A stretch of 64,000 nt of DNA, taken from positions 186,001-250,000 of the forward strand of contig QNQO01006969.1 of assembly GCA_003290165.1 (NCBI GenBank). Direction: 5' to 3'. The stretch comes from Berberis thunbergii. Its lineage: Eukaryota; Streptophyta; Magnoliopsida; Ranunculales; Berberidaceae. A model generated the notes under the pieces. That model searched no databases, was not told where the DNA came from, and saw nothing but the letters and a program-made list of their open reading frames with translations. Of this stretch, positions 45,576-59,320 are shown one piece after another. Numbering within the stretch: position 1 is the first letter of the stretch; every line of letters begins with the position of its first letter. Both the position numbers and the translations under genes were made by a program.

Positions 45576-47503
45576 TTTTGCTAGTCCTCAAGCAAAAGAA
45601 AACAAAATAAAGACTAAAACCTAACTCACTTTCATAGGAATCACGATTACATTTAGTATATGCAACAAGCCTTTAAACCTGTAGATTTCCCTTAGTGGAC
45701 GAGTTGTAGTCTCATGAGTGTTTCTAGAGATGATACACACAAACATTTGTGATAAGACTCAAAATTCTACCCATGATATATGTAATTTTTTATCAGAGAG
45801 ATCCTACCTAGTTGCTCAAGTTTACACTAAAAGTGCGCTTAAGAGAGATCCTACACAGTTGCTCAAGTTTACACTAGCTAGTATTACGTCGACAATAGAC
45901 ATTAGTAAGCATTTCATATAAGCCAAATATTGTCATTCAAGTTTGCACTAAGAGTGCGCTTACTGGCATATTCATTACATATTTCAGTTTAGAGTGGATA
46001 TATGTCAAGGTTACTTAGAACAATTGCTTTGACTTCAAATCTCACAAGATAATATAATCGCTCAGAATGAATCACTGAGAGATTTGGCTATATCTCTGTG
46101 TATGTGAATAAAATGATAAGGATTTGAGATACTTCACATACTAACCAAAAGATAGAAAATCAAGAGTTGAAAAGATATGATCTCAAGAAAGAATATCATC
46201 TATTAAGAATGTTGACTACATTCACCACAACTTTTCTTAATTTACCCTCCACATTCTGGCTATACTTTTCTAAATATCAAACAAGGATTTTGATTATGTT
46301 GTAATAGGGCATAAGGCAACGGTAAACAATGAATGGTAGGGATAAATAAGGTGTTTTTTGAGAAAGTTAGAGGTCTTTTATGATAAACATAAGGTTGAAA
46401 TTTTAAGGCTTGACTCAACTCTTTTTGCTTTAATAGCTTTTGAGGTCCTTGCTGATGGTAAAATCTTACATGAGTTTTTTTTTGGTAGTAGTAGTATTAA
46501 TTTACAAGATGGTATTTATATTGAAGCTCTTTGTAGGTTTTTGGTATTGTGGAATACAAATCTTCTATGGTATACCTTTTGTTTGACAACTCATCCCGAA
46601 CTCTTCTCAAAAACACAAGGAACATGATAAACACAACTGGGTAATTAGTGGGTTGAAATTGGTGGTTAGCAGGCTAAACAACAAAACACAACATAACATG
46701 ATTCGAAATGGTTCCAAGATTAAACAACACGTAGGGTAGGTTGCAAGGCTCAATCTAGACAAGAAATATCTAAGAAAAATATCTGAGATCATGCACGAGA
46801 AAATGACAGACCTAAGAAATTTGGAATTATCAGTTAACCATCAGAAAAGAAGAAATGCTAGAAAGCTCACAAGGTTAAGTGTCAACTAGTATTTTTAAGT
46901 TCTCTAAAGAATCAATTGACTTTTCAACTTTAACAAGAACACATAGCTTGGGCACAACTCTACATGCGTATTATCACAAAATTTCTAGTCAATGTACACT
47001 ACTCACTCTTGTTTATAGTTAACTAACTACTAGGCTTCTAGGCTAAGATCTTACGATTTCATTCTTATGCATTTAGGTTTATGGAGCTTAATCCCATCAT
47101 AGATAAATACTCAGACTACAAAGAAAACATTTTTTATATGACCAATGTCAAAAGACATCATTGAAATTGAAAAACCCCCAAACCAAAACCGAACATTGTC
47201 AGCAATGTTCTAAACTACGACACCATGGGTCAACTAAGAACTGATAAGAAACAATGAGGAAAAGAAAGGGATTACCATAAGTGCGTTGATGCTCAACTGA
47301 ATGTAACCTAATCCTGATACACAGGATCTTGAAGATTTCTTCAATTTCTTGACTCTTGTACTCGATGAATGGTTTTAATTATTGACCATTTACTTTGGAA
47401 ACACTATCATCCTCCATTTCTCGATTTTGATGGCTTCGTGTGAAAAAACTGTTCGAACTTTAAATGGTTTGGATCATCACGATCTTAACTTATCAGGAAA
47501 GAT

Positions 47504-50500
47504 ATGCATACGAGAGTTATAAAACAAGACATGTTGGTCAGGAGTGAACTCTTTTCTCAAATCATTTTGTCATGGATTGCCTTCATTGATCTTTGTATTT
47601 TTAGCACACTCATATGCATCATTTCTAATCTCCTCCAACTCAACAAGGTGGAGTTTTATGTGGATTCCAACCTTGTCAAGCTCAAATGTCAACTTCTTAA
47701 TTGCCCAATAAATTTTGTGTTCGAGCTCAACTGGAAGATGGCATGCTTTTCCATAAACAAAGCGGTATGGAGACATTCCAATAGGGTTTTGAATGTTGTG
47801 TGTTTTGGCCATAGAACATCAGTCAATTTGATAGATCAGTCCTTCCTCGAAGGGTTGATTGTTTTCTCTAGGATACATTTGATTTCCCTATTTGAAACTC
47901 ACTTTGCCACTAGTTTGTGGGTGATAAGATGAAGCCACCTTATGAGTGATGCAATAGTGTTTCATTACTCTCTAAAGACATGGTTACAGAAGAGTATCCC
48001 TCTGCTGCTAATTATAATAGCATGAGGTGAGCCGAAACGAGCAAAAAAATTTCCTTCAAAAAGTTGATCACAACCTTATGATCATTCATTGTACATGCTT
48101 TTTCTTCCACCCATTTAGACACATAATCTACTGCCACAAAAATATACTCATTTCCATGGGAGTTTGGAAAAGGATCCATAAAAGCTATACCCCATACATC
48201 AAAGATCTAAACTATAAGGATTGGTTAAGAGGCATCATGCTCCTATGCCCTCTACTTCTAGAGCGTTGGCAACAACCACATGACTTACAATAAAGATGGG
48301 CATCACTAAACAAGGTAGTCCAATAAAAACCACATTGCAAGATCTTTGCAAAGGTTTTATTTGAACTAAAATGGCCACCACATGCGTGGTCATGGCAAAA
48401 TGAGAAAAGCTTTTGTTATTAACTCTCGGGAACACGTCTCCTAATGACTTGGTCAGAACAATACTTGAAAAGGCAACCATCCCATAAGTAATACTTAGCC
48501 TTGGCTAAAATTTTGAATTTGTCTTATTTTGACCAATGTTCAGCTTGGCCAGTAACAAGATAGTTCACAAGGTCTGCAAACTAAAGACGCCTCAACGGTG
48601 ACTAGGACACCATCACTAATTGTTTGTCTCTCTCTTAGATTTTACGATCATCCTAGACAGATGATTCGAGACCACATTCTATGTGCTTTTCTTATCTTGG
48701 ATCTCAAGATTGAACTCTTGAAGTAACAAAATCCATCAAATCAAACATGGTTTGGCATCCTTCTTAGATAGAAGATACTTAAGAGCTGCATGATCATAGT
48801 AGTTAATGATTTTGAATCCTATAAGGTATGATCTTATCAAGGGCAAAGATGAGCTAGCAACTCTTTTTCCATGGTAAACTAGTTGAGTTGTGCACCATCA
48901 AGAGTCTTACTAGCATCAGGGATCACATGGGGATGTTTGTCTATCTGCTGCCCCAGGACAACACCTATGGCATAATCATAAGCATCACACATTATCTCAA
49001 ACGGGGCACTAAAGTTCGGAAGTCGAATGATAGGTGCTGAGGTAAATTCTAACTTTAACTGCTCAGATGCCTTCAAGCATTCTTCATTGAACTCATATGA
49101 GACATCCTTATTTAAAAGTGTGTACAAGGGCCTACGAAAATATGGTAAAGCCAACATATCCTAGGAATGATCGAACATCCTTGTCATTTTTGGAGGTGGG
49201 AGACTAGCTATATTATCAACTTTTGCCGTATCTACCTCAATACCTTTCTCAGAAATAATGTGGCCAAATACAATTCCCTTATTTACCATGACATCTCAAT
49301 TTTCCCAATTGAGAACAAGGTTTTTCTCCTTACATTTTCTAGCACAAGGGTTAGATGAGATAAAACATATCAAAATTGGAACAAAAAACAAAGAAATCAT
49401 CCATTAAGACTTCTAGAAACCTTTCTATCATGTCTGAGAAAATACTCAACATACATTATTGAAATATTGCGAGTGCATTGCAAAAGCCAAATGGCGTTCT
49501 CCTATAGGCAAAAGTGTCAAACGAACAGGTAAACGTGATTTTCACTTGATCTTTTATGGTGATTGGGATTTGGTTATGGCCAGAGTAATCATCGAGGAAA
49601 CAATAATACTCATTACCAGCCAATTGCTTTAACATTTGATCAAAGAATGGGAGGGGGAAGTGGTTTTTTCTAGTCATAGAGTTTAGCTTCTAGTAATCAA
49701 TACATAATTGCCATCTAGTTTTGATTTGAGTTGGCACCAACTCGTCAACATGGTTTTTCAAAACAATGATAGCTGATTTCTTGGGAACAACCTGAACAGG
49801 ATTAACCCATTGACTATCTGATATGTGGTATATGATATATGCATCTAGAAGATTAATGACCTATGCTTGCACACCTTCATTCATCATAGAGTTCAAATTT
49901 TTTTGTGGCTCTATAGATGTTTTCTTGCATCATCTTCAAGATGAATTTTACACATCATTACTGAAGGACTTATTCCCTTGAGGTATGCAATGGACCAACC
50001 AATTGCCTCTTTGTGCTTTTGGAGCACTTTCATTAACTTACCTTCTTGTTTTTTTATTATCTAAGTGAATAGAAATGATGACAGGCAAGGTATTAGTGTC
50101 TCTTAAGAAAATGTATTTCAAATGGTTTGGCAGTGGTTTTAGTTCCAGCTTCGCTGGCTCAACTAATGAAGGAATTTGTGGCTTATTACCAATAGGTAAT
50201 GACTTTACCTTTAGTTTCTAATTATTGGTGTCAAGCAATGAATTGAATTCTCTAATGTATTTTCCTCATCGAGGTCCAAACCAAAATGGGCCAAACACTC
50301 CTCCAACGGGTTATGATAGCATTGTCTAAAGAAAAACTTTTCACTGAGGCTTTCTATCATGTTCATTTCCCCCGATATTCTTTGTCAACTGGGTGTTGGA
50401 CATGTAGGAATACATTAATCTCAACTGTCGCATTGCCAAAAGAAACTTCATGGTACAATTCCTGTAATGAATGATTGCATTTGATGTTGCTAAAAATGGA

Positions 50501-50675
50501 TGATAGGGATTTGGTTTTTGGCATTCACCATTGGTTCATTGTCCAACACATCAAAGTCAATTGGGAAGTATAATTTATCAACCTGAACTAGAACATCTTC
50601 AACAATTCCCCTTGGAGTTTTGTTTGACCTATCATCCAACTGGAGAGTGATTGAAGCAGGTTTTAACTCCCCCAA
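47504..50675 (-). pseudogene. Athila pol: protease, RT, RNase H, integrase
   Basis: Protease end at 50490-50675 (ITLQLDDRSNKTPRGIVEDV, VDKLYFPIDFDVLD). Reverse transcriptase at 49456-49677 (NHFPLPFFDQML, YCFLDDYSGHNQIPI, TPFGFCNALAIFQ). RNase H at 48879-49157 (FEIMCDAYDYAIGVVLGQ). Integrase zinc region at 48235-48480, core at about 47950-48230 with [11 protein letters not shown] in pieces, and C-terminal [20 protein letters not shown] at 47570-47812. Each domain is in a different frame with stops between, so no protein can be made. Confidence 0.88.
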
Positions 50676-51455
50676 ACCAAAAGAACTTGGATACTAAAAA
50701 AGGAAAGAAGTTGACACAAGCTCTTAGATTTATCAAAGCTTGTTTGATCTTATTATCTCCTATCTTTAAGGCCACTGTAGGACAAAAATAATCTTTGTAT
50801 TTGATAGCGGATTTATGTTGGATATAAGACGTTCATTGTTCAGCTAAGAATGCATGCCTAGAAACACTGGTTTTCCTTTCCATATTACAAAGATCTTTTA
50901 GCAACTTGGCATAAGAAGGTATTTATTTAAGGGCTTTTAAAAGGGTATGTTGATATTCACTTGTTTAAACACTTCTAGATGTCAGGATTCAAAAGGTTCT
51001 TTTTTAATAGGATGAGTTTCTCAGGGAATGGAGCTTTTGGGATGAAGGATTTTTTGTTAGTTGTGGTTCCTAGTTTTTCTTGGGAATCGCGTTCCCAAGT
51101 GGCGAACTCTTGGATCCTTGGGTCTATTTTTTCTTTTCTTGACATTGAACTAGTTCAGTTTTCTCGGGTAAGTTGATCTTGTTGTCAACTTTCTTACCAC
51201 TTCTCAGCGTGGCAATGAACTTGACTTCCTCATGGTGGAAATCTTGGTTAGAACAAGTTCCTATTTCAAATTAACCTTTAGGATATTGTTGTTGATGTGA
51301 TTATGACACATATTGTTCCCTAGGATTGGGTACTGATTGGCTAGGGAATTTTCCTTTCTTCCTATCACCCACCATAGTTGCTAACTGACTAAACTGCTCC
51401 CCTAGTTTGGCTATGGCTTGATTGTTGACTTGAGTAGCCATGTTTTGGGCTTGTA

Positions 51456-52663
51456 TCATTTGTTGCAACATTTCTTAGACAGAAGATTGACTTGGTTGTG
51501 GACCAACAAATTTATTACTCTAGTGAGGGATACTAGAAGGTTGTTGTCTCTCATAGTTGAATTTGTTCGATGTCCTATAGGATTGATGTTCTCCATGAAC
51601 TTGAAGTTGATCTTGTCTCCATACAAAATTTGGATGGTTTCTCCAACCAGAGTTGAATGTCTCACTGAATGGTTTTGTTCTTTTAAAGGTGATGATGGCT
51701 TGGGCGTGCTTTTCACTAGTTGAATTTTTTGGATACAAGATGGGACATGAATGGGCCCGTATGTGTTGGTTCTATACAAATGGTGAAAGGAAAAGTATTT
51801 GGTTCACTACCTGAGACATTCACGACTAGTTGAATAACCTCGGTTATTTTTATTTCAGCCATAGACAGAGCTTGGATTTGTTTCTTCATGTTTTCTAGTT
51901 GGATTTGGACATCTAATTGTTCTTTCACCTCGTAAAGGCCTCCCTTTTAGTAGTGTGATCCTTCCTGGCAAAATCCCATTGTTGAGAGTTTTCAGACAAC
52001 TTCTCAAAGAATTGATAAGCCTCTTCATCACCTAAACTCAAAAGGTTTCCTCCATTCATTGACTCAATCATGTGACACTTACTTTGGATTAGGCCATTGT
52101 AAAAGTATTGTACCAACCTCCAAGTCTCAAAAGCGTGATGAGGGCATCTAAGCAACAAATATTTGAATCTCTCCCATGCCTCATAAAATTGCTCATCATC
52201 TCTTTATCGAAAATCTTGAATTTCATTCTGAAAGGAAATGGTTTTGGGCACTAGGAAGTATTTGTTGATGAATTTTAACGTCAGTTGTTCCCATTGGGTA
52301 ATAGATCTGGAGGGTAATGAGTCTAACCACGCCTTAGCCCTTTCCTTAAGAGAAAAGGGAAAACGAGTGAAGCCTAAGAAAATAATCACTGATGTTTTGA
52401 AACTTCAAGATGTTACAAATTGTCAAAAGTTCATTGATACGAGAGTAATGATTCTCTCTCTCTAATCCCAAGCCATATAATGCTTAATAACGAGATCACA
52501 TGTGGCTTCAACTCAAAATGAGTTGCGATAGTGGAGGCAAAACAATGCTCAAGGGTTGACTTTTGTTTATTTGGAAAAAATATTGTCAAAGAGTTTTGCC
52601 ACCAACATTGACTAGGTTTTCGGTATCTTCAACTCTAGGTTGTTTGCTCCATTGATCCGCCAT
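51456..52663 (-). pseudogene. Athila gag
   Basis: A start codon at 52663 begins MADQWSKQPRVED and soon stops. Further down are FPFSLKERAKAWLDSLPS and FINKYFLVPKT (52204-52389), then AFETWRLVQYFYNGL and DEEAYQFFEKLSENSQQW (51925-52158), the retrotransposon gag pattern of Athila. The C-terminal part (51456-51928) is polar with no clear zinc knuckle. Confidence 0.85.
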
Positions 52664-54561
52664 TGGATTTTCGACTTCAAACAATGACAAAAGACTCTCA
52701 AGTGGACTAAGTGGTCTATCAATGCGGTTTAAGCATTGAGTATGGTCTCGTGACCAAATTCTTATACAACAATCACAACTCCCAAATAGAAACCTAAACT
52801 AAGTGCAATTTCACTAAAAAGATGATGCACAAACAAGTCCTTGTTGGCTAGCACACAACAAATTGATTATCTTCAGCCACATAAAGGGACAATTGATTTT
52901 AAAACCCAATCTAATTGAAGTGGAGAACTATTTTGAGTGCCTCAAAATTCAATTTACTCACCCTAGTTTGATTTTCCCATATGTCATGTAAGGGGTAGCT
53001 TATTACGTAAAAACAACTTAGACCACCACACTAGACCTAGATGTTTCCTAGCTACATTTTACTCTATTTGGTATACCAGAAGAACATGTCTAAGCCTTTG
53101 AATGCGTCTTTAAGATCCAATGATTTCTTACGATATTTAGCTACGATGACTTAAAACTTTCAAACATCCTTGTGTTCCTAGTCACCACTTTTTATGCAAC
53201 ACGATTAGACTTGCAAGAAACTTTGTCCAATCACCACTTTCTATGCAAAAAGGTCAGAAATGGAAGTGCAGTCACAATGGTCTTTACTGGTGCAAAACCA
53301 ATTGACAATAAAGCAGCCTTGCTTCGAAAGAGTTCAACATGATTTATTCTTTTTGTGAGTTCTAATGAACACCTTCTAAATGGATCTAGTTATATGAGTT
53401 CATTTTAGTAAATTTTCCCAAGTTTGAACTAATTGGAGTGATAAGGTGGGTGGTCAAATCTCACTTAGTTGCAAATAGCCAGGTCCACTTTACGTATTTT
53501 AGTATAGTTCGATATGTTGCATAAATATGAACACCCAAAAGCAGTCTAGATTTAAACACTTTTTGCAATAGTTTCTAAGTGGGTTGAGAAAGTTACTTCC
53601 CACTTAGAGGTGGGGATGAATAAGTTGAGTCAACCCAGGGGAAGTGCCTCATACATTTTAGTCGACCCAAGGAGTTTGATTACTTCCTTTTTGAAAGATT
53701 TTACCCTCTGACTTCCGTTCGTATCTTGAACTTTATTATATTTATTAAAACTTAATGGCATAAATTTAAGTTCTCTCAAGCACTCAAAGAAAAAAAGAAA
53801 GTCCAAACTATGGTCCAAGTGCCTTTATTTGTCCATTAGGTCCGCTTCTGTTTTAGTGTCCCCTTGATTGTAACCTAAAAATTACACCTTGGAGAGTGAT
53901 TAGTAGCCCTTAAAGCAAAGTAATTAATCAAGACTCAAGTATACACAAGTTTTAGATAAATAATGCAAGGCATAATTTTTTTTAGAATAGGTAGATTGAC
54001 TTTGAAAATCGTCCAGAATTCAATAATTCTTGAAAATCGAATCTAAAAATTATTTCAAATTCACAATAAATTTTTATAACTGAAATTTTAAAAAATCATT
54101 TGCTGTCAGAGACTTGAGAAAACCAGAGGTAAATTCAGAAAATAGTGCAAATTCCGGGATCTCACAAGAATTGAAAGTCTGAATAAATAGTGATCCAAAT
54201 GAGAAACCAAAATATGATTCAGAAAAATGTGTTCAAACATCAGTCTTATGTAGCATTTCAAATTCCAGAACAAGTGACCCAACTTCAAAAATTCATATCT
54301 CCCCAATTACCATTACAATTAGTAATTGGAAAGATGTTCGTAAAGCCTAGACCATGTATATTCACTAGAAAAATCTTTAAAAATATGTAAAACTAAAAAT
54401 AGTTTACCGAAAAAATGGCAAGGATGCTTATGTTTATGAAGTTTCATATTTACAACTAGTTCCTAAATGTTTAAAGTACACCTAAATGATGAACATGCAC
54501 CTAAATTACAGTAGTGACAACATTAAGAGTTTATTTTAAAAACTTGTTTTCTATTGCCCTC

Positions 54562-54583
54562 CCTGGCAATGATGCCCAAAACT
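54562..54583 (-). promoter_or_regulatory. Primer-binding site of the Athila element
   Basis: The minus strand next to the 5' LTR reads TTTTGGGCATCATTGCCAGG, a version of the tRNA-Asp site TTTTTGGCGCCGTTGCCGGG with mainly G/A and C/T changes. Confidence 0.72.
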
Positions 54584-56044
54584 TGATTGATCTCAAATCT
54601 TGCCGCTAGTGTATGGTTGTCTATTGAGTTAGAAACTGGAAAGTACAGATCAAATCCCACAAGGAGGGTTAATATTTGAAAACCAATTTTGAAATCAACT
54701 TATAAACTTAACCTAATTAGAACAAAGATATTTGATAAAGAAACCTAAAATAGAACAACAATGTAAATCTGGGTAAGATGAGAATTTAAGATAAGATCTT
54801 TGGGCTTTAGGGATGACCACCATTGATTGATAGCTCCACTTGGCCGCTTTTGAGTTCAACCTTTCCTATTTCACTAGCATATCCTAAGGTAGACTCTCGT
54901 TTCACCTTAGGATGAGAGATATAATAAGTGTACAACTTGTTTCAAGCATAAATTATACTACTAAGTTAAGCATAAATAGAATTCATCTAGCAAGATGAAA
55001 CATCTAATATATAACGAATCCTGCTGAGACTTGGATTAATAAACAAACAATAAAGCTTATTGCTTGTTAGAGAAATGTATGGATAGAAAATTATATAACT
55101 TTGGGCTCGAAAGATAGAAAAGAAAACAAGAATTGAATTCAAATATGACACACAAGACATCTAACTCACTTCATTTATTCATGACATAACCAACTTACAA
55201 AGTCGATCTAACTAACATTGTTTCTCTAATACATGGAAAGATATCACTCAAGAGGACAATTTTCGGATCATCCTCCCATGAATCTCATACAATCTAAGGT
55301 GTAGTTTAGCCACTCATGGTAGACCCTAGGTTACTAATGGTTTTAAACATAACTACTAACACAACTAAGAGAGACTAAAATCTTACAAAATCTAAATCTC
55401 AAATGCTATTTTTTTCACTTCTTAAAAAATGTCTCATGAACTCCAAGCATGGGGTATTTACAGGTGAAGAAATGTGACAATATTATATGGATAATGTGAA
55501 TGTGTAGGTATTTTTAGCATGCAAATGGCCTGATGAAATTATGAGGAATTTCTTATGAATAAGAATAACAATTGTGCATGTGGAAGGTGCAGTAAAATAT
55601 GAAAAGGGTAAAAGTAATGGAGTGAAATAAGGAAAAGTGGCTTGGATGTGAATTATGCAAATAAGGGAATGATAAAAATGTGAGAATGGATGGTGGAGTT
55701 TGACTTTTTATTTTTGAAATTTGTAGAGACTTTTTTTGCTACGATAAAGTTGGCGATGTGGATGTCCAAATCTTTCCTCGAGATCCATAGATGATGGTGT
55801 TTTATAGGCTTGACTTGATGGGTTTTGGGCTTGAAACCTTCGACTTTTACAATGCATGTGTGAACTTCTAATGGATCTTCTAGTTGTTGAACTTGGTCTT
55901 ATTGTGCCACTTTGTGTATGATTTGAGATTAGTACTTGAATTTTTACAAAAATACAAAGTAGACTGATGAAATAAATTTATCAGATAATTGGACTTAGCA
56001 ATTGTATATTTAGGGGCATAAATGTCTCATTTATATATTTATCA
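54584..56044 (-). repeat. 5' LTR of the Athila element, 1461 bp
   Basis: It starts TGATTGATCTCAAATCTTGCC and ends ATATATTTATCA. It is about 70 bp longer than the partner because of small insertions, for example around 54840-54930. Confidence 0.88.
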
Positions 56045-56165
56045 CATCCCTAGTAATGTATCTCCAAATAGTTTCCTTGGTCAGTGTCAAGCTTTTGTAG
56101 GATCGTATCTTATAGTAACTCTACCATTATCTGCATAGTCTATTTTATTAACCTTATCTACATAG
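56045..56165 (-). pseudogene. Old LINE, endonuclease fragment right of the Athila element
   Basis: The minus strand reads DYADNGRVTIRYDPTKA with later stops, as in LINE endonucleases just before the segment found at 44166. It shows the LINE was continuous before Athila inserted. Right of 56165 the similarity fades, so the LINE is probably 5'-truncated there. Confidence 0.65.
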
Positions 56166-59100
56166 TCTTTATTGCTAACTATGTATTAGTAACCTTGGTT
56201 AATTAACAAATGAAAAAAATGTTTAATAAAAAAAAATCCTAAAATTCCTAGTTACATAATCAATTTAAAAAATCATATAGTTGGATAAAAGGTTTGATAA
56301 TGGTAAAATACAACTTGGTATTCGAGGGTTGCGATAATAAAAAAATTAAAAATAAAATAAAATAAAAAACTAAGGTCATAGCTCATTCACAATTCAAAAG
56401 TGAATTTTACTTGTCTTAATTATCCCTTGAGCGATATATTTACAAACCAAATGTAACATGCAAACTTAATGAAGGCAAACCCGAAATTCCCTTTCTAGGT
56501 TCTAATAATTATATGCTTACCCATATAAAAACAAAAGGTGGTATGGGTATTTAGCTTTTAGTCCTAAATATACTATTAATGCCACCCCAAATTTTGATAA
56601 TTCCACATGTGCCCATTCAACCCTCTCCAAGCATTCATTAATTATAAATATACCCCCATCATAATTATTTAATACCTCTCTAAGCATTCCTAAATTATCA
56701 ATAGGTCCTTAAGTAGGTAGAATTATTTTTGAATATTAATAACATTAAAAAAAATAGAATATTCCCTTAATACATTTATTATAACATCCTTTATATTTAA
56801 TAAAATTCATAATTTTTTTTTGGAATTTTATGTCCAATGCATGACCCAACAACTCGTGTGGCATGCGAAAGGCATGTCGTAGTAGTTGTATGGCATGGAT
56901 ATGCGCTTTAAGAAAAGAAATGTGTGATCGTGCCAACGATACAATGATACACTAGTCTAATATAAAAAAAAAAGTATAACCCCTACAACTAACAGTGTTG
57001 CATTGGTTGAACTTTACGACCTTCGAACTTCAAATTCAATCATTTTTCAAAATCTGTGCATAGCCTCAAATCCATTTTAATGTAAGCTTATGATATTACT
57101 TAAAATTATGTAAATTACTTGAAATGTTAATTTACACCTATAAAAAGAAATTTATATATATATATATAAAAGAACAATGCTTTAAATGTAATTAAAAATA
57201 TAAAATGTTGTTATTGCGCATCTATCATGGATAAAAAAATGGTCATTGAATAACGGCCAAAATTAGCTAAGGAATGGCTAAAATTCAAATGGATAGCCAA
57301 AGCTCAAATTGGGTAGCCAAAAGTTCAAAAAGAACCATAACATAGTCGACTTGGTCAAAGTGATTGTTCTGACACAATAGTCCTTCAGACTGTTGATGGT
57401 GACACGGGGTCTTTGTAGTTAACTATGCCTCCCTAGGTTTAGCCTATAAACATAGACAACCATTTCTAGAGAAATTAACTTGGAAATTTTTGTAAGGAAA
57501 AAAAAAAGTAAGGCTCCAAAAGGAAGATTTTCTTCTCCAAGTTCATGAGAAATCTCTCCACTCTTATTTTCATTACTAAGTGAGCTTCAAAAAGAGAAAG
57601 AGGTGTGAACTAGAGCTTTGTATGTGAGCTTGGCGTATACCAGAAAACTTGTTTTGTATTATGATCTATGCCCTAAAGAAACCAACCTTTTCTTACCCTC
57701 ATTCCGTCCAACTTGTAAGGGTGGGAACTCGCTTCTAATTTATAAAAAAAGTGAGACACCAAACTCAACATTTTTTAATCTATCTAATTTAGAGACATTT
57801 GTTGAACACCGAAATCAAATATTGTTTACCACTTGTCGAAGTCTTATTGTGGACGACTTTTGACATTGTGAGAGGTGTTCTCACTACAACAAACTTTGTA
57901 CTTTGGTTCGTCAGAGTAAAGCTTGTGGCACACTTTCACTCTTCCACCATGGAAATAGTCAATTAGGCCAATCAAACTCCAATATAGGTGAACCTCATTA
58001 TATAACTGTGTTTTTTTAAATTTATTTAAAGGGAAATCAACCAAACACAATAGTAAAGAATTACTTGTAGTCAGCTCTTTGAGATGTGAAACACCGTTCC
58101 TCGAAGTGTTTGTGAATCGTTGATTCGATCATTTTTCCGCAAAGTTGTTCAAATAAAAAAAAGAATTTTAGAAAGAGACTATTCAACACCCCCCTAGTCT
58201 CATTCATCGTATCTTAGCACACTTTCAACACTTTATTTAAATTTAGGCATCATGCTCATTGAAGTATCTTGTGACTTTCTCTATTCATCTAACGGCTCGA
58301 GCTTATAGAAATGATGAATTTGTTTGCATGACAAGCAGGAAGTAGAAGCAAAAGCATAAGATTACAACATATATTGGTCGGGTAGCAATGAGTACTACTA
58401 GATCATAAGCATAAAGAAGGATTAGTCGTAGCTAAACACATTTCGAAAGGTCAATAAACAAATTTGAGGGGCTTTCATATTCTAGCAAGTGGCACAAGAG
58501 ATATCCTCCCTTGCTCTCTAGTGATAGTCACTAGCAATATTGAGGGTTCAACTTAGACCAAATTATCAACCCTAACAAGAAAATGGTGTATTCCAAAATT
58601 CAATAGTTTAGAGTGTGGCAATAACTCTCTCCATGTAGGTTGCATTTTGGATTTGAATGCTTTGCTTGCTGAATGAAATTTAAGCTAATACTATCAAACC
58701 CCAACAAGAAAATGGGGTATTTTGATAAAGTTATTGCAAACTTTTGCGACAGAGATGTTTGTATTGCATATTTTTGTTGTAAATGAAAACAAGGATCTTT
58801 AGTAATGATCCTAACCCGAAATGATTATGGTGATGTTTAAGAATACAAAAATCTAAAGTTGAAATTAGGTGATCCATTCATCCGCAATTTTATGATGGAA
58901 ATTTTAGGATTTGTTGGTTCAATATTGTAACTGCGAAAATACTAGGAAATCGGGTTTTTGCAACCAGAGTGACATGGCGTGATCTTGAAATAATGATGAA
59001 ATCTCCAAAGTGTTTATGTGTATCTCGAGGTTGTAGAAAACCGCCGATGATGCCTAGCTGCAAAACCTATCTAGCTTGTAACTGATCTTCATTTCTTCAA

Positions 59101-59320
59101 GCCCACCTATCTAGCTCATTTGGCAATAGAAATAGATTAATTATAATTTGATAGTTCCTGTTGGGTGATTTTGTTTATATCTAAAACCCAAACTATGTGG
59201 TGGGAACAAACCACAAAAATATATGAAAACCATATTTAGATACATGGAATCTCACCTAAATGAATACCATGTACAATGACATGAACCACCCCGCCAGTTT
59301 GCAAAAATTAATTTGAACAC
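56166..59320. other. AT-rich flank without recognised genes
   Basis: It contains A-runs, a (TA)n microsatellite near 57152-57170 and several short open frames that do not resemble proteins. I found no LTR pair, terminal inverted repeats or RNA gene. Confidence 0.6.

Larger units (their letters stand above)
44167..56044 (-). mobile_element. Athila-type Ty3/gypsy retrotransposon, 11.9 kb, degenerate
   Basis: Both LTRs (44167-45558 and 54584-56044), a polypurine tract and a primer-binding site are present. Internal minus-strand order is gag, protease, reverse transcriptase, RNase H, integrase, then about 1.9 kb without a readable frame where Athila elements carry an env-like ORF. The flanks CATCA (44162-44166) and CATCC (56045-56049) agree at 4 of 5. 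LINE endonuclease sequence lies on both sides, so this is an insertion into the old LINE. Confidence 0.9.

Noticed and set aside
57618..57863. 81-residue plus-strand frame
   Set aside because: No recognisable motif, AT-rich context and no supporting splice or start context.
57882..57905. CACTACAACAAAC, similar to the right end of the large CACTA
   Set aside because: No inverted partner or subterminal repeats follow within the next kilobase, so it is probably chance or a bare remnant.
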